Positions 31,001 through 43,000 of a DNA stretch of 64,000 bases are shown piece after piece. A program made the translations under genes and the position numbers. The stretch lies in NCBI GenBank assembly GCA_026122225.1, contig JANEZZ010003061.1:6193501-6257500 (forward strand), read 5' to 3'. This DNA comes from Heloderma charlesbogerti. Its lineage: Eukaryota > Chordata > Lepidosauria > Squamata > Helodermatidae. Within the stretch, counting starts at the first letter, position 1, and every line of letters starts with the position of its first letter. The notes under the pieces are model-generated. The model worked only from the letters and a program-made list of their open reading frames with translations. It ran no database searches and was not told the DNA's origin.

Positions 31001-34000
31001 CTGGTGGGTAAGTGCAGTTGCACACCATCAATTAAACTGGGTAGGGATTCTGAAGGACAAGACAGGTGTCATCTTTACTTCTGTTCGTAGGTATTTTTGA
31101 CTTAAATATATTATTAAATAAAAGACCTCTAGATTCAACATCTAGCAGCCAGCAGCCCTCTCACACTGTTGTTTCCCAGCAACTGGCTTTTATATGTGTT
31201 TGCTTATATTATTTGCTTATAGTTCAGTCCAAATTTTTCTTCTTTTTTTAAAGAGCTTTTTGACAACTATATGCAGCAAGATGCACATGAGTTCTTGAAC
31301 TACCTGCTGAATACAGTAGCAGATATTTTGCAAGAGGAGAGAAAGCAGGAGAAACAAAATGGTCGCCTACCTAATGGCAGCATAGACAGTGAAAACAACA
31401 ACAGTCTACCAGACCCAACATGGGTTCATGAAATCTTTCAGGGAACATTAACCAATGAAACAAGATGTCTCACGTGTGAAACAGTAAGTCTCTTCTAAGA
31501 ATCACCTTTATGTCATTAAGGGTGCAATCCTGTGCATGTTCTGACAGAAAAACTCCCAGCGTTCCCCAGCCAGTATGTATCTTACTGAAACTGTAACTGT
31601 TTTAGCTGTTTCGTTTTTAAATGTATGTTTAAATGTATTGTTTTTATTACCTTGTATTTGTGGTTTGTCATTTTTGTGAACCACCCAGAGAACTTCAGCT
31701 ATTGGGCGGTATGGAAATTATGATGATGATGATGATGTGTAGCAATTGTGTCTTTGTATCCTAGCCAAAGTCTTACATACCATTGCTGTTTTTGGTTTTT
31801 GTAAGCTCCTAAATTGTGAATATAAACAGATGAGTATAAAGTATGCTTGTTACTGGAAGAAGATGAAGTAAACTGGATATAAAATAGTTATGTGGTTGAG
31901 TTATATGGAAATTTCAGTACAGAGAAAATGAAACTTCCCATTTCATAGTCCATCTTGATGGAATTTAATAGTGACTGTTAAAATCTAACCTTTGTTCACA
32001 CATTTTCATTTGTAGCAGAATAGTGTAAAACTGCCATCTAGTTATGTGAGCAACAGCTAATTGACTACAATACATTTTTTCAAAGGAATTGAAACATTTG
32101 TAGGATTTCTCAGGAATAAATATCCAGATATAGAAACATTACCAATAAGTCTCTTCCTGCCATTTGTGTTGGTTGAAAGAGTTGCCATGGGGAGAGAAGT
32201 TATAAAGAAATCATGTATTTCACATTAATACAAGGTTTTGCTGGAATTCTTAGAGTTTAGGTTCTTTGAAATTCAAGAATTGTCCACACATTTTTATAAG
32301 TTGTTGTAATTAAGATATCCCTAAAGCATGTATAATAACACACTTCTTCAATTATTCAAGAACAGAGCCTTTAAATTTTGAAGCACAAGCATACAGGGTT
32401 TATATATTGCATCTGATTGTAATACACTATAGATAGATAGATTTTAAGGTACAGCTGGAGGAGAGATGGTTTGGAAAAATGTACATCTACCACTATACTT
32501 TCAGGAATAGTATTCTCAAATCAGTAATCACACCTTTTAATACAATAGTCAAACTGGTTAATACTGAGAGCCAGTGTGGCAGAGTGGTTAGAGTGTTGGA
32601 CTAGGACTGGGGAGGCCAGGGTTCTAGTCTTCACACTCCCATGAAGCTCACTGGGTGACTTTGGGCCACTGATTTATTCCCAGCCTAACCTACCTCACAG
32701 GTTTGTTGTGAGAGTAAAATGGAAAGGAGGAGGATCATGGGCTCCTTGAAGAAAAGGTGTGAGGTGAATGTAAAAATAAATAATACTGAATTCAGCCCCA
32801 TATTGCCAACAGCTTTGTAACCAAAACAGGGCCACTGAAGAAGAAGAGGGCGGTATCAGCATGCTCCAGTGAACCTCAGAGGTTTGTACAGATACAAACA
32901 GAGAGCCAGTGTAGTGTAGTGGTGAGAGTGACGGACTGGGAGCCGGGAGATCCGGGTTCTAGTCCCCACTTGGCCATGGAAGCTCACTGGGTGACTTTGG
33001 GCCAGTCACAGACTCTCAGCCCAACCTACCTCACAGGGTTGTTGTTGTGAGGATACAACGGTGAGGAGGAGGATAATGTAAGCCACCTTGAGTTCCTTGC
33101 GAGAGGGAGAAAGGCGGGGTATAAATGCAATAAATAAATAAATAAAACAGAAAGGTTAAATAACCTTAGGGGGCAAAACAATCAAATGCAATGGGGGACA
33201 CATGACTATACAGGAATGTGATAATGTGTACGAAAGGGGGAGGAGTAGGGCAAGAATACATGAGCATCCCCATGAGACTGTTAATTCAGCCTCAGCTGCA
33301 GCCATGGCTAGTCCACGCTGTCTAGAGGTTTTCCTCCTGGCTCAGAGGAAGTGCAGGGAAATGTCCCTCAGTGGCGCCAGGCACAACTGTGGGGGTTGCA
33401 GAGAAAGCTCCCTTACAGGTGCCTAGCCTCTAGGATCCCATACCTTGCATACATGCAATGTGTAAGTTGGACTGCTTGCTTAATCCCAAATTCAGGGATG
33501 TATATCAAGCTTACTTTAGAGGTGCAAAATATGGATTTTTAAGAGGCATAATATAAAAGTAAAAACTTGTCATTTTTTTTTAAGGGGTGTGTTTTTGTTT
33601 TTAAAAATGGTGGCAGGACAAATTCCTGTAGTGACAGACCACAGGACTCCAATCCCATTATTCCTTTGAACTTTTCACTACAATTTCTGCTGCAGACATA
33701 ATTCAAAGCACTTCAACATTTTGTTGCTGTTTCCTTCTTGTTAATTAATATGAAAGCAAACCTTCCAGGCCTGTTGTGCATATCTTGCATGGAAGCATAA
33801 GCAAGAATGGAACTTCAGAGAGGGAATCTTGTGTAGCTTTTAATATGGATGATATACATGCAAATTGTTGGATCAAAGGTGCACGTAATTAATAAGCAAA
33901 TTACCAAATCTTTTTATAATCTGGGATGTGACTTCTTTTAGCTCCTTGTTCTGTGGTGTTAAGCTTCCGCTGCTGGTTCTCTGTCCCCAAGCCTCCCACA

Positions 34001-37000
34001 GCCCACTCCTTTTTAAAATTGCGGTTACACAGAACACGGTTGAACTTTGTTTTTAATTCTAGAAGTTTCTTCTAATATTGGATAACATACTTTCCCTCAA
34101 AACTTCAATTGTTCCTGTGGTAAAAGACATGTAAAATTGGATCACCATTCACTTTCTACGATGATAGTGGTCTTCACCTTGATCTGAGGCCCAGTAAAGC
34201 CCTGTGTAGTTGTTTACCTCCATATGTTCTCCATATGCATTGAGGGAGGAACAGGGCCACACATACTAGCCCTGCTCCCAATGTCCCCACCGAGTGCAGC
34301 CTCAGGCCTTCGTGCATTGCGCGAAAGGTTTGAAGGGGAGGTTCTTCACTCGTTCAGCTAAACGCTTAGAATCCTCCATGCAATCAGAAACCCTGAACAG
34401 GGCTGATTACTCTGGGAAATGTATGCAGTTGCTTCCATAGGCATACCTTGCTCTGGCTGGTAGGCCTATACTTCAGAATTATAGCTATATATATTTAATG
34501 TTGAGTTTCAAACCAGCTTTTGCACTCTCCTCTTTCACCCTGAACAAGGGGCTCTTGAGATCCTCTTCGCTTTCTGCCATTAGGGTGGTATCGTCTGCAT
34601 ATCGGAGGTTGTTGATAATTCTCCCAGCAATCTTAATTCTGACCTCTGATTCATCCAACCCGGCATTTCTCATGATGTACTCTGCATATAAGTTAAATAA
34701 GCAGGGTGACAATATGCAGCCTTGTCGTACTCCTTTCCCAATTTTGAACCACTCGGTTGTTCCATGTCTGGTTCTTACTGTTGCTTCTTGACCCTCGTAC
34801 AGGTTTCTCAGGAGACAGGTAAGGTGGTCTGGTACTCCCATCTCTTTAAGAATTTGCCACAGTTTGTTGTGATCCACACAATCAAAGGCTTTAGCGTAGT
34901 CAATGAAGCAGAAAGAGACGTTTTTCTGGAATTCTCTTGCTTTCTCCATGATGCAGCGAATGTTGGCGATTTGATCTCTAGTTCCTCTGCCTCTTCGAAA
35001 CCCAGCTTGTACTTCCGGTAGTTCTCGGTTCGCATACTGCTGAAGCCTAGCTTGTAGGATTTTGAGCATCACCTTGCTGGCGTGTGAAATGAGCGCAATT
35101 GTGCGGTAGTTTGAACACTCTTTGGCGTTGCCCTTCTTTGGAATTGGAATGTAAACTGACCTTTTCCAGTCTTGCGGCCATTGTTGAGTGTTCCAAATTT
35201 GTTGGCATATTGAATGCAGCACTTTAACAGCATCATCTTTTAGGATTTTAAATAGCTCAGCTGGAATACTGTCATCTCCACTAGCTTTGTTGTTAGTAAT
35301 GCTTCCTAAGGCCCACTTGACTTCACTTTCTAGGATGTCCGGCTCAAGTTCAGTGACCGCACTATCATGGCTATCAGGGACATTCAGATCTTTCCTGTAT
35401 AGTTCTTCTGTGTATTCTTTCTACCTCTTCTTAATCTCATCTGCTTCTGTTAGGTCCCTGCCTTCTTTGTCCTTTATCATGCCAGTCTTTGCACAAAACG
35501 TTCCCTTGAGATCTCCGATTTTCTTGAAGAGATCTCTAGTCTTTCCCATTCTGTTGTTTTCCTCGATTTCTTTGCATTGTTCATTTAAGAAGGCCTTCTT
35601 GTCTCACCTTGCTATTCTCTGGAACTCTGCATTCAGTTGGATATCTTCCCCTTTCTCCCTTGCTTTTCACCTCCCTTCTTTCCTCAGCTACTTGTAAAGC
35701 CTCATCAGACAGCCACTTGGCTTTCTTGCATTTCTTTTTCTTTGGGATGGATTTCGTTGCTGCCTCCTGAACAATGTTACGGACCTCCGTCCATAGTTCC
35801 TCAGGCACTCTGTCTATCAGGTCTAATCCCTGAAATCTATTCCTCACCTCCACTGTGTATTCATAAGGGATATGATTTAGGTCATACCTGACTGGTTTAG
35901 TGGTTTTCCCTATGTTCTTCAATTTAAGCTGAAATTTTGCAACAAGAAGCTCATGATCTGAGCTACAGTCAGCTCCAGGTCTTGTTTTTACTGACTGTAT
36001 GGAGCTTCTCCATCTTTGGCTGCAAAGGACATAATCAATCTGATTTCGATATTGACCATCTGGTGATGTCCATGTGTAGAGTCGCATATAGAAGGGGAAG
36101 AAATGGAAGCAGTGACAGATTTTACTTTCTTGGGCTCCAAGATCACCGCAGACGGTGACTGTAGTCATGAAATTAAAAGACGCTTGCTCCTTGAGAGGAA
36201 AGCTATGGCAAACCTAGACAGCATAGTAAGAAGCAGAGACATCACCTTGCCGACAAAGGTCCGTCTAATCAAAGCTATGGTTTTCCCAGGAGTAATGTAT
36301 GGCTGTGAGAGCTGGACTATAAGGAAGGCTGAGCGCCGAAGAATTGATGCTTTCGAACTGTGGTGCTGGAGAAGACTCTTACGAGTCCCCTGGACTGCAA
36401 GGAGGTCAAATCAGTCCATCCTAAAGGAAATCAACCCTGAGTGCTCATTGGAAGGACAGATATTGAAGCTGAAGCTCAAATATTTTGGCCACCTAATGCG
36501 AAGAGAAAACTCTCTGGAAAAGACCCTGATGCTGGGAAAGACTGAAGGCAAAAGGAGAAGGGGACGGCAGAGGATGAGATGGCTAGATAGCATCACCGAT
36601 GCAATGAATATGGACTTGAGCACACTCCGGGAGAGAGCGCAGAACAGGAAGGCCTGGCATGCTATGGTCCATGGGGTCACGAAGAGTCGGACACGACTGA
36701 ACAACAACAAAAGCAATATATTTGGTCACAATAGTGAGAGGACAGAAAATTTCAAAGTTTTCTATATTTTCTTTCGTGGTGATAAAATACTCTGTAGCAT
36801 CCCTTGTAGATTTATTTATTGATTTGTTACATTTATATTCTGCCTTTTCCTCCCTGGAGCCCAAGGTGACGTACATGATCCCCCGCCTCTCCATTTCATC
36901 CTCATGACAACCTTGTGAGGTAGGTTAGGCTAAGAGTAGTGACTGACCCAAAGTCACCCAGTGAGCTTTATGGCCAAATGAGGACTTGAACCTAAGTCTC

Positions 37001-40000
37001 CCCAATTCAACACTCTAACCTCCACACCATGCTGGCTCTTACCAAATTTGTGTTTTTTCCTTGAAGATACCACATTCCAGGCTTGTCTCAGCCCTTCTGA
37101 ACTTCTTTTTAAGTCATGATTTATCTAGATTTGTTACTACTAATAGTCCACTTTTTTTTTTTTTTAGTGCCAGCAGTCCGCTAGATGTTTGCCTTGAAAT
37201 ACGAAAGAATACTGTATTAAAAGTATCTGAAAGGCAGTTACGTTTTTGGTCAAGTTTTGACCAAATAAATGCAAGACCAGTATCAGGATTGCAAATGCCT
37301 CCTTCCTGCTGTGACAGAATCTGTATTTCAGCAGCTAGGGTCAGCAAAGGCAGGCATCTGTGTTCTAACCTCCAAGTCGCAATCTAACAGTTGCATACCC
37401 TTTCATCAGGAGCAACTAACACTGCGTGGATGTAGCTACAAATGCTGTCCCGGTAGGATCAAAGTTCCTGTTCTGTTTGTATCTCTTGCTTTTTTGCAGT
37501 ATTTACACATGGGGTATTACTGTGCAGAAGCCAGTATCTGTACAGTTAAATTCACAAGAGACAAATCATATTCCCAATTCACCAACTCATTTGCTTACTC
37601 TTGCTCAAATTATAATCCTGTCTTCCTCTTACATGAATGGGGTTTTCAAGATGAATTACTTTTATTACCAGATCACTCTGTAGGTCACTTTGAGATCTTG
37701 TTTTAAAATTTGCTGTGTGGGAGGAAAAAACTTCAGGGTTTCTTTTTAATTTGCAGATAAGCAGCAAAGATGAAGACTTTTTAGACCTTTCAGTTGATGT
37801 GGAGCAAAATACTTCAATCACACACTGTTTAAGGTATGGGATCTACTGATGGTTCTGTCTGTATACATAAAATGTACAAGGTTGCTTTAGATGACATAGA
37901 TAAAATATGCCTTTAACTAGCCTGGCTTATGTTGGTGTTGGGGATATCAAGCTTTTGCATTTCATAGAACTCTTCGTATTTCATATCAACTTGAACCACT
38001 AGATACCATTATATCTACTTTGTATTTCCTATCCTTTGGGACCGACATGTCCCGAAGAGTGTAATACTTTTGTGCACAATTCAGTACAGATTACATTTAG
38101 ATGAGGCCTTTGATGGTTGTTAGGCTATTGGTATTATTCATGCAGAAACTGGAGTTTCTCTTGCATTTTGATGGATGTTCTTCTATTTTAGGGGCTTCAG
38201 CAATACAGAAACCCTGTGCAGTGAATATAAATATTACTGCGAAGAGTGTCGCAGTAAGCAAGAAGCACACAAAAGGTACCCTAAGCATGTGTTGTAGGTT
38301 TCAGAGTTCGTTAGCAATCCATCCAAATATTTCTCCTTATGTCATGTTTTGAGAGTTCAGTTTTGGTAATAGCCCCAATAAATACACTGGATCCAGATTT
38401 AGTCATGACCAACTGGGTTGGCAGAAGCAGAGACTTCCTTGTTCTCCCCTCCTCACAGCTGCAGCTTCTTCAGCCCCCTGAAAATGCTACACAGAGGGTT
38501 AGGGGACCCTGCTGAATGGGGTGAGGTGAGCTGTAGTGCAGAGGGGAATCCCTGAAAATCGGCCGGAGGCAACTTGATGAAATACTTCCATCAACAGAAG
38601 ACAGATCCTGGATCCAACCGTATGACCCAGTTCACACGTCACGGCAGCAGTTCCTAGGTTGTTTAATGCAGGAATTGTGGGGATGAGTGGGACGCACAAT
38701 GTGCTAATCATTTCCACTTTTAAGGAACAACCCAGGAACTCTGAGTTGTTTATGGGTTAAACAACCCAGAGTTAACCCAGCAACAAACCATAAGTAATTG
38801 TTGGGTTAACTCTGGGTTGTTTAACTCATAGTTTCCAGGTTCACACATCACGAAACAACCTGTTTCTGGGTTGTTAATTAAAAGTGGAAACGCTCTTGCA
38901 CTCCATTCGTCCCTGTGACGTGTGAATTGGGTGATCCAGTATCCAAGATACTTTAAGTTTAGTTAACCTGCTTATTCAAATATGTGACTTCTGTGCTTCA
39001 GTTATCCACATCCTTAATGTCTCAAGATCATATAACATCTAATCCTATCCTTAAGCATCTTCACTCTTACTCCCCTTCCCTGTGGTGTTTCATCTGAAAA
39101 GTTTAGACTCTTAAACTGGCTCTAGATGTTACCATGACACCAGTGTTAACGCACAACAACAATTTAGAGAAGCCAGCCTTGAGTGGCTGGGCAAAGCAAT
39201 GTAAGATGTTGTCAGAATATGATCTATATGTGGAGATGATGAGCACAGAAGGTTTCAAAGGATATTAAATTTTATCCTTAATCTATTTGGCAGCATTCCC
39301 TGTTAGGCATAGGAATAATTGAGAGTGCCTGTTCTTCACTGGTCCCTCTTAAGGTGGTACCACATTCTCATCAATGGTATTTCCAAGATCTTACGTGCCC
39401 TTCTTCAAGAAAGACCTTTACTGGAATGCTTTTTCAAATAATGCTCTCAGCTTTTTGGGAAATGTCCATGTAGCCAAATTAAAATAGCGGACATAGTTCA
39501 CTTTGTTCTATGCCATCTGTTACATAGTGCCCCAGATATCACTCTGTCAGGGTTCCACAGTTTTGCTTTGGTCTCATGGACATACAAAAGATTTGTTCTA
39601 GCTGTTACCTCCTTCCTAACTCACAGAATTACATTGGCTGGGTTCACACAACACAACAACCCACACTCGAGGTTGAGTATGAGTTGAACTGTGGGTTGTT
39701 GTTGAAATGTGGATTGTTGTGTTGTGCGAACCCTGCTGTGCTAACAAACCATGATTTGTTAACCATGAACCATCCATGAAGAGAACCCATAGTTTGTTGT
39801 TGGGTTGTGAACTGTGTGTTGCTCAGGGTTAACAAACCATTTCAACAATAACCCTTGGTTCAGTGACAACACACACTCAACCCATACTCAGCCTTGAGTG
39901 TGGGTTGTCGTGTGGTGTGAACCCAGTCTGAAAAGACCAGGAATGAGTATGTGCAAACAGTCACAATATCCTTTAGTGGAAACCACTTGGCACAAATTGT

Positions 40001-43000
40001 TCTGTTTATAAAATCTTATATATCTCTTGCTTATTGTGTAACTTTCCTGGTTATGCATTGGTATATGTGTTTCCTTTATTGCCCTTGAAGCTTTTTCATG
40101 ATGATGACCTATGGCTGAAATGAATGTTAGCTGATTGACTGATTAAAATTTCATAAGGTTATTCTCTTCTACATCCAAGTCACTAATAAAATTAAACTAT
40201 GCTGAACTAACGAGGGCCCTCTGTGGAACTTCATTTGATACTTCTGAATCAGTAAACAATAAGTTTCTTAACGTGTGCATTAGGTACTCAGCAGTTCTGT
40301 CTCTGGTGTTCTTAGTTCTACATTGTGATCTGAAAGTGATAGATTTTTCCAGCTTCTTGGTCTTTAACTGGTGGGAACCACAACTGGTTCTCACTTCAAT
40401 ATCATCTGAGTGCCATAAATGGTACCACCAATATTAACATACAATTAAGCTTTGTAAGGGAAGGAAAAAGAAAGAGAGGAGGAGAGAGCAGAAGAGTAAA
40501 AAGGGAGAAAAGTAGCGTTATAATGCCTAATATAGTAAAAATCAAATTTAAAAAGTGAATCTCACTTTTATCCTCAACCCAGCAAGTGAGTTCCAAATCT
40601 GGAAAAGTTTCATTATTTATTATTTTTATGCCCCTTTTATTCAAGGAGTATAGTCAAGGTAACTCATAAGGCCAATGATCTAGCCATTTCAGATCACTAA
40701 TTGGACATACCAGCCAAAATTCCCAAAAGATTTAAGTAAAATCCTGTGTTGGCATATTTGTAATGTTTTTGTTTTGTTTAGTTTTTTGTTAAACTCCTAG
40801 AAATGGTGCAGTGTTCTGGAAGTAATTTCAAAGCAATTTTATATATAACGGTGTACCTTGCCTATTCATTAGCCTTTGTTTACAGATGTGACTGCTATTG
40901 TCATCTAGTTTGCTTTCAACTAATGGCTGCAATCCAGCACATACATTTGCACGTACTGATGTGCTGCATTTTCATGATGCTGATTTTCAATGTGAAAAGT
41001 GGGCTTTCGAGGGGTGCAAAAGAGTCCTCAAAAATCCCACCTGTTTACTATTTTTGTCAAAATGTTCACACCTCTGTTATGCTTTTCCTTGGTGCCACTT
41101 TTAGGGCTTCTTTCTTCAACCCATTGGAGATTGCAGTGTAAGCATGATGAATTTACATCCAAATGCACATACAATTGAAATAATGTAGTGTAGATGGATG
41201 AGATCCATAAGGATGTTATCAATTTGCACTGCTTTGCTTTTAAGTGGGCTGCCTGAGATTGTCAGCTATGGAGGACAGGTTTGCATGGGAGGGAGTGTCA
41301 ACCAGTTGGGTCAGCATCAAGGATATTACTTCCTCTTCCCCCCACTCCCCACCACAAAAACACTGCAATATGCACACCCACCATTGTAAACAGTTTGAAT
41401 CCTTTTGCAAAAGGATCTGGAAAATTCCTTAAAAGCCCCAAAGGGTTAAAAATGTTTACAAAATGCAAACCTGATGCTGTTTCCACCCAGCATTACTTGC
41501 AAGCAGTAGCACATTTGAGCATTTTTAGGAATCCCCTCTTCAGAAGCTCTGTCCCAATCCCTCAGTCAAACTGTTTTTTAATCTTGGTATATAATAATTT
41601 GTGACTTGCTTTGTATCAACCATGGGTCATTATTTGAATATAATGTTTGGAAGGTGCCAGCATAATTGGTAAGGGTTTTATTCTGTAATGTGTGAAGGAA
41701 TGTGTTGATGCTGGAGTTCGTTTTAATAATGTTTAATGGCTTTGCATACTGTCATCAAAACAGACTTGAAATGTAGTTAAATCTTGGACATGAGTGTGGT
41801 GATGCAGTTTGTTTTGTTTCAGGATGAAAGTGAAAAAACTGCCTATGATTCTAGCTCTGCATCTGAAGAGATTTAAATATATGGATCAGCTACATCGATA
41901 TACAAAACTCTCTTACAGGGTCGTGTTTCCCTTAGAGCTTCGCCTATTTAATACATCAGGAGATGCCACTAATCCTGACAGAATGTATGATCTTGTGGCC
42001 GTGGTAGTTCACTGTGGAAGGTAATAAAATATGATGTGATCCTTTACTTCCAATGACTTACCGGGAAATAGTTCTGTGTTTATATGTTTAAATTCCTGAA
42101 AAATATAATCCTTTGGAATTTATTACATATGTAGAGTTTTCTGGCAATGTTGTTTTTTGGAGTATAAATGAGATGAGGAAATGCCACATTTACATAAGCG
42201 TGTCTTCATAAGCCAGAGGTAGGCAGTGTAGCATTCGTGGGCACCAATGCAGCCCCAGACACCTTTCTTGGTGCCCACCAAGGTATCCTACCCCTCCCAC
42301 TTTTATTTTTTAATTAACATACTTTCTTACTGGCAGTTGAGATTGCTGTGAAATAGGTTTCTGTTGGTGCTTAACACTGTGGGTTCAAAAGAATTGTTCA
42401 GTCTGTTGGGGCTCAGACCCCACCTCTGCCTTGTCAGTCTTTGAGCCAGTTACTTGTTCTTTTCTACTCCTCCCATGGCAGCTGTTTTGGGGTAGTACCC
42501 AGGATAGTTTCTCAAATTGCCAAACATGCCCACGGACCAAAAAAGGTTTCCTACCCCTGTCCTAAGCCATTTAAGAGACAGTTTTTACCACAGTGGTATG
42601 GCTTCTGCTGCTTTGCAGGCATGTTCCATGCCACTCTGGTAATGTTGGAATGTGGATGTCACATGGTAGGGGCATAGGACATGGCACCCAGCAGCACCTC
42701 CTATGTGGTTTCCCTATTCTAGGGATGGGGAACTTCTTTTTGCCCCTGAGGGCTGAATTCAATTTCAGGAAATAGCTCTTGGGGGCTGCATTCCAGTGGT
42801 GGGTGAGGCCAGAGGCAAAAGCAGTGTAGCCAAAATATCAAAAGACCCAGCATATTTTAGCTTAGAGCTCTTCCTGCTAGTAACTAAGCCTTAGGAGAGG
42901 AGTTTTAGTCTTTTAGAGTGAGTAAAAAACTGCACAAAATCTGGGAAACCACCAAATGGTAGTTAGGGGAAAGGGGGTGGGGCAAGGGGAAGGAGAGTGG

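Larger units (their letters stand above)
26346..31253 (+). other. USP12: USP12 intron 3 (4.9 kb)
   Basis: GT..AG intron, two thirds of it made of the hAT element 26690-29941. It also holds an L2-type fragment and a perfect inverted repeat. About 30860-31253 shows nothing recognised. Confidence 0.85.
34497..36715. mobile_element. Bov-B (RTE) LINE with inverted 5' part
   Basis: The left segment (34497 to about 36085) holds Bov-B endonuclease-linker-RT sequence on the minus strand. The right segment (about 36090-36715) holds the C-terminal part and 3' end on the plus strand, ending in ACAACAACAA. The two segments meet near 36085-36092. Candidate target repeat ATATATTT is at 34489-34496 and 36716-36723. 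The order (antisense upstream part, then sense 3' part) is that expected from twin priming during insertion. The element lies in USP12 intron 4 with its 3' end in the sense orientation. Confidence 0.85.
31484..37756 (+). other. USP12: USP12 intron 4 (6.3 kb)
   Basis: GT..AG intron with SINEs and an inverted Bov-B LINE, listed separately. The parts 31740-32550, 33150-34480 and 37050-37756 show no feature I can name. Confidence 0.85.
38276..41822 (+). other. USP12: USP12 intron 6 (3.5 kb)
   Basis: GT..AG intron. It holds a repeat shared with 6.2 kb and two large foldback elements. The parts 38950-39630 and 39940-41822 show nothing I can name. Confidence 0.85.

Noticed and set aside
26346..31253. 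BED-finger frame as an alternative USP12 exon
   Set aside because: It is inside a delimited transposon, is frameshifted, and has no matching splice sites in USP12 phase.
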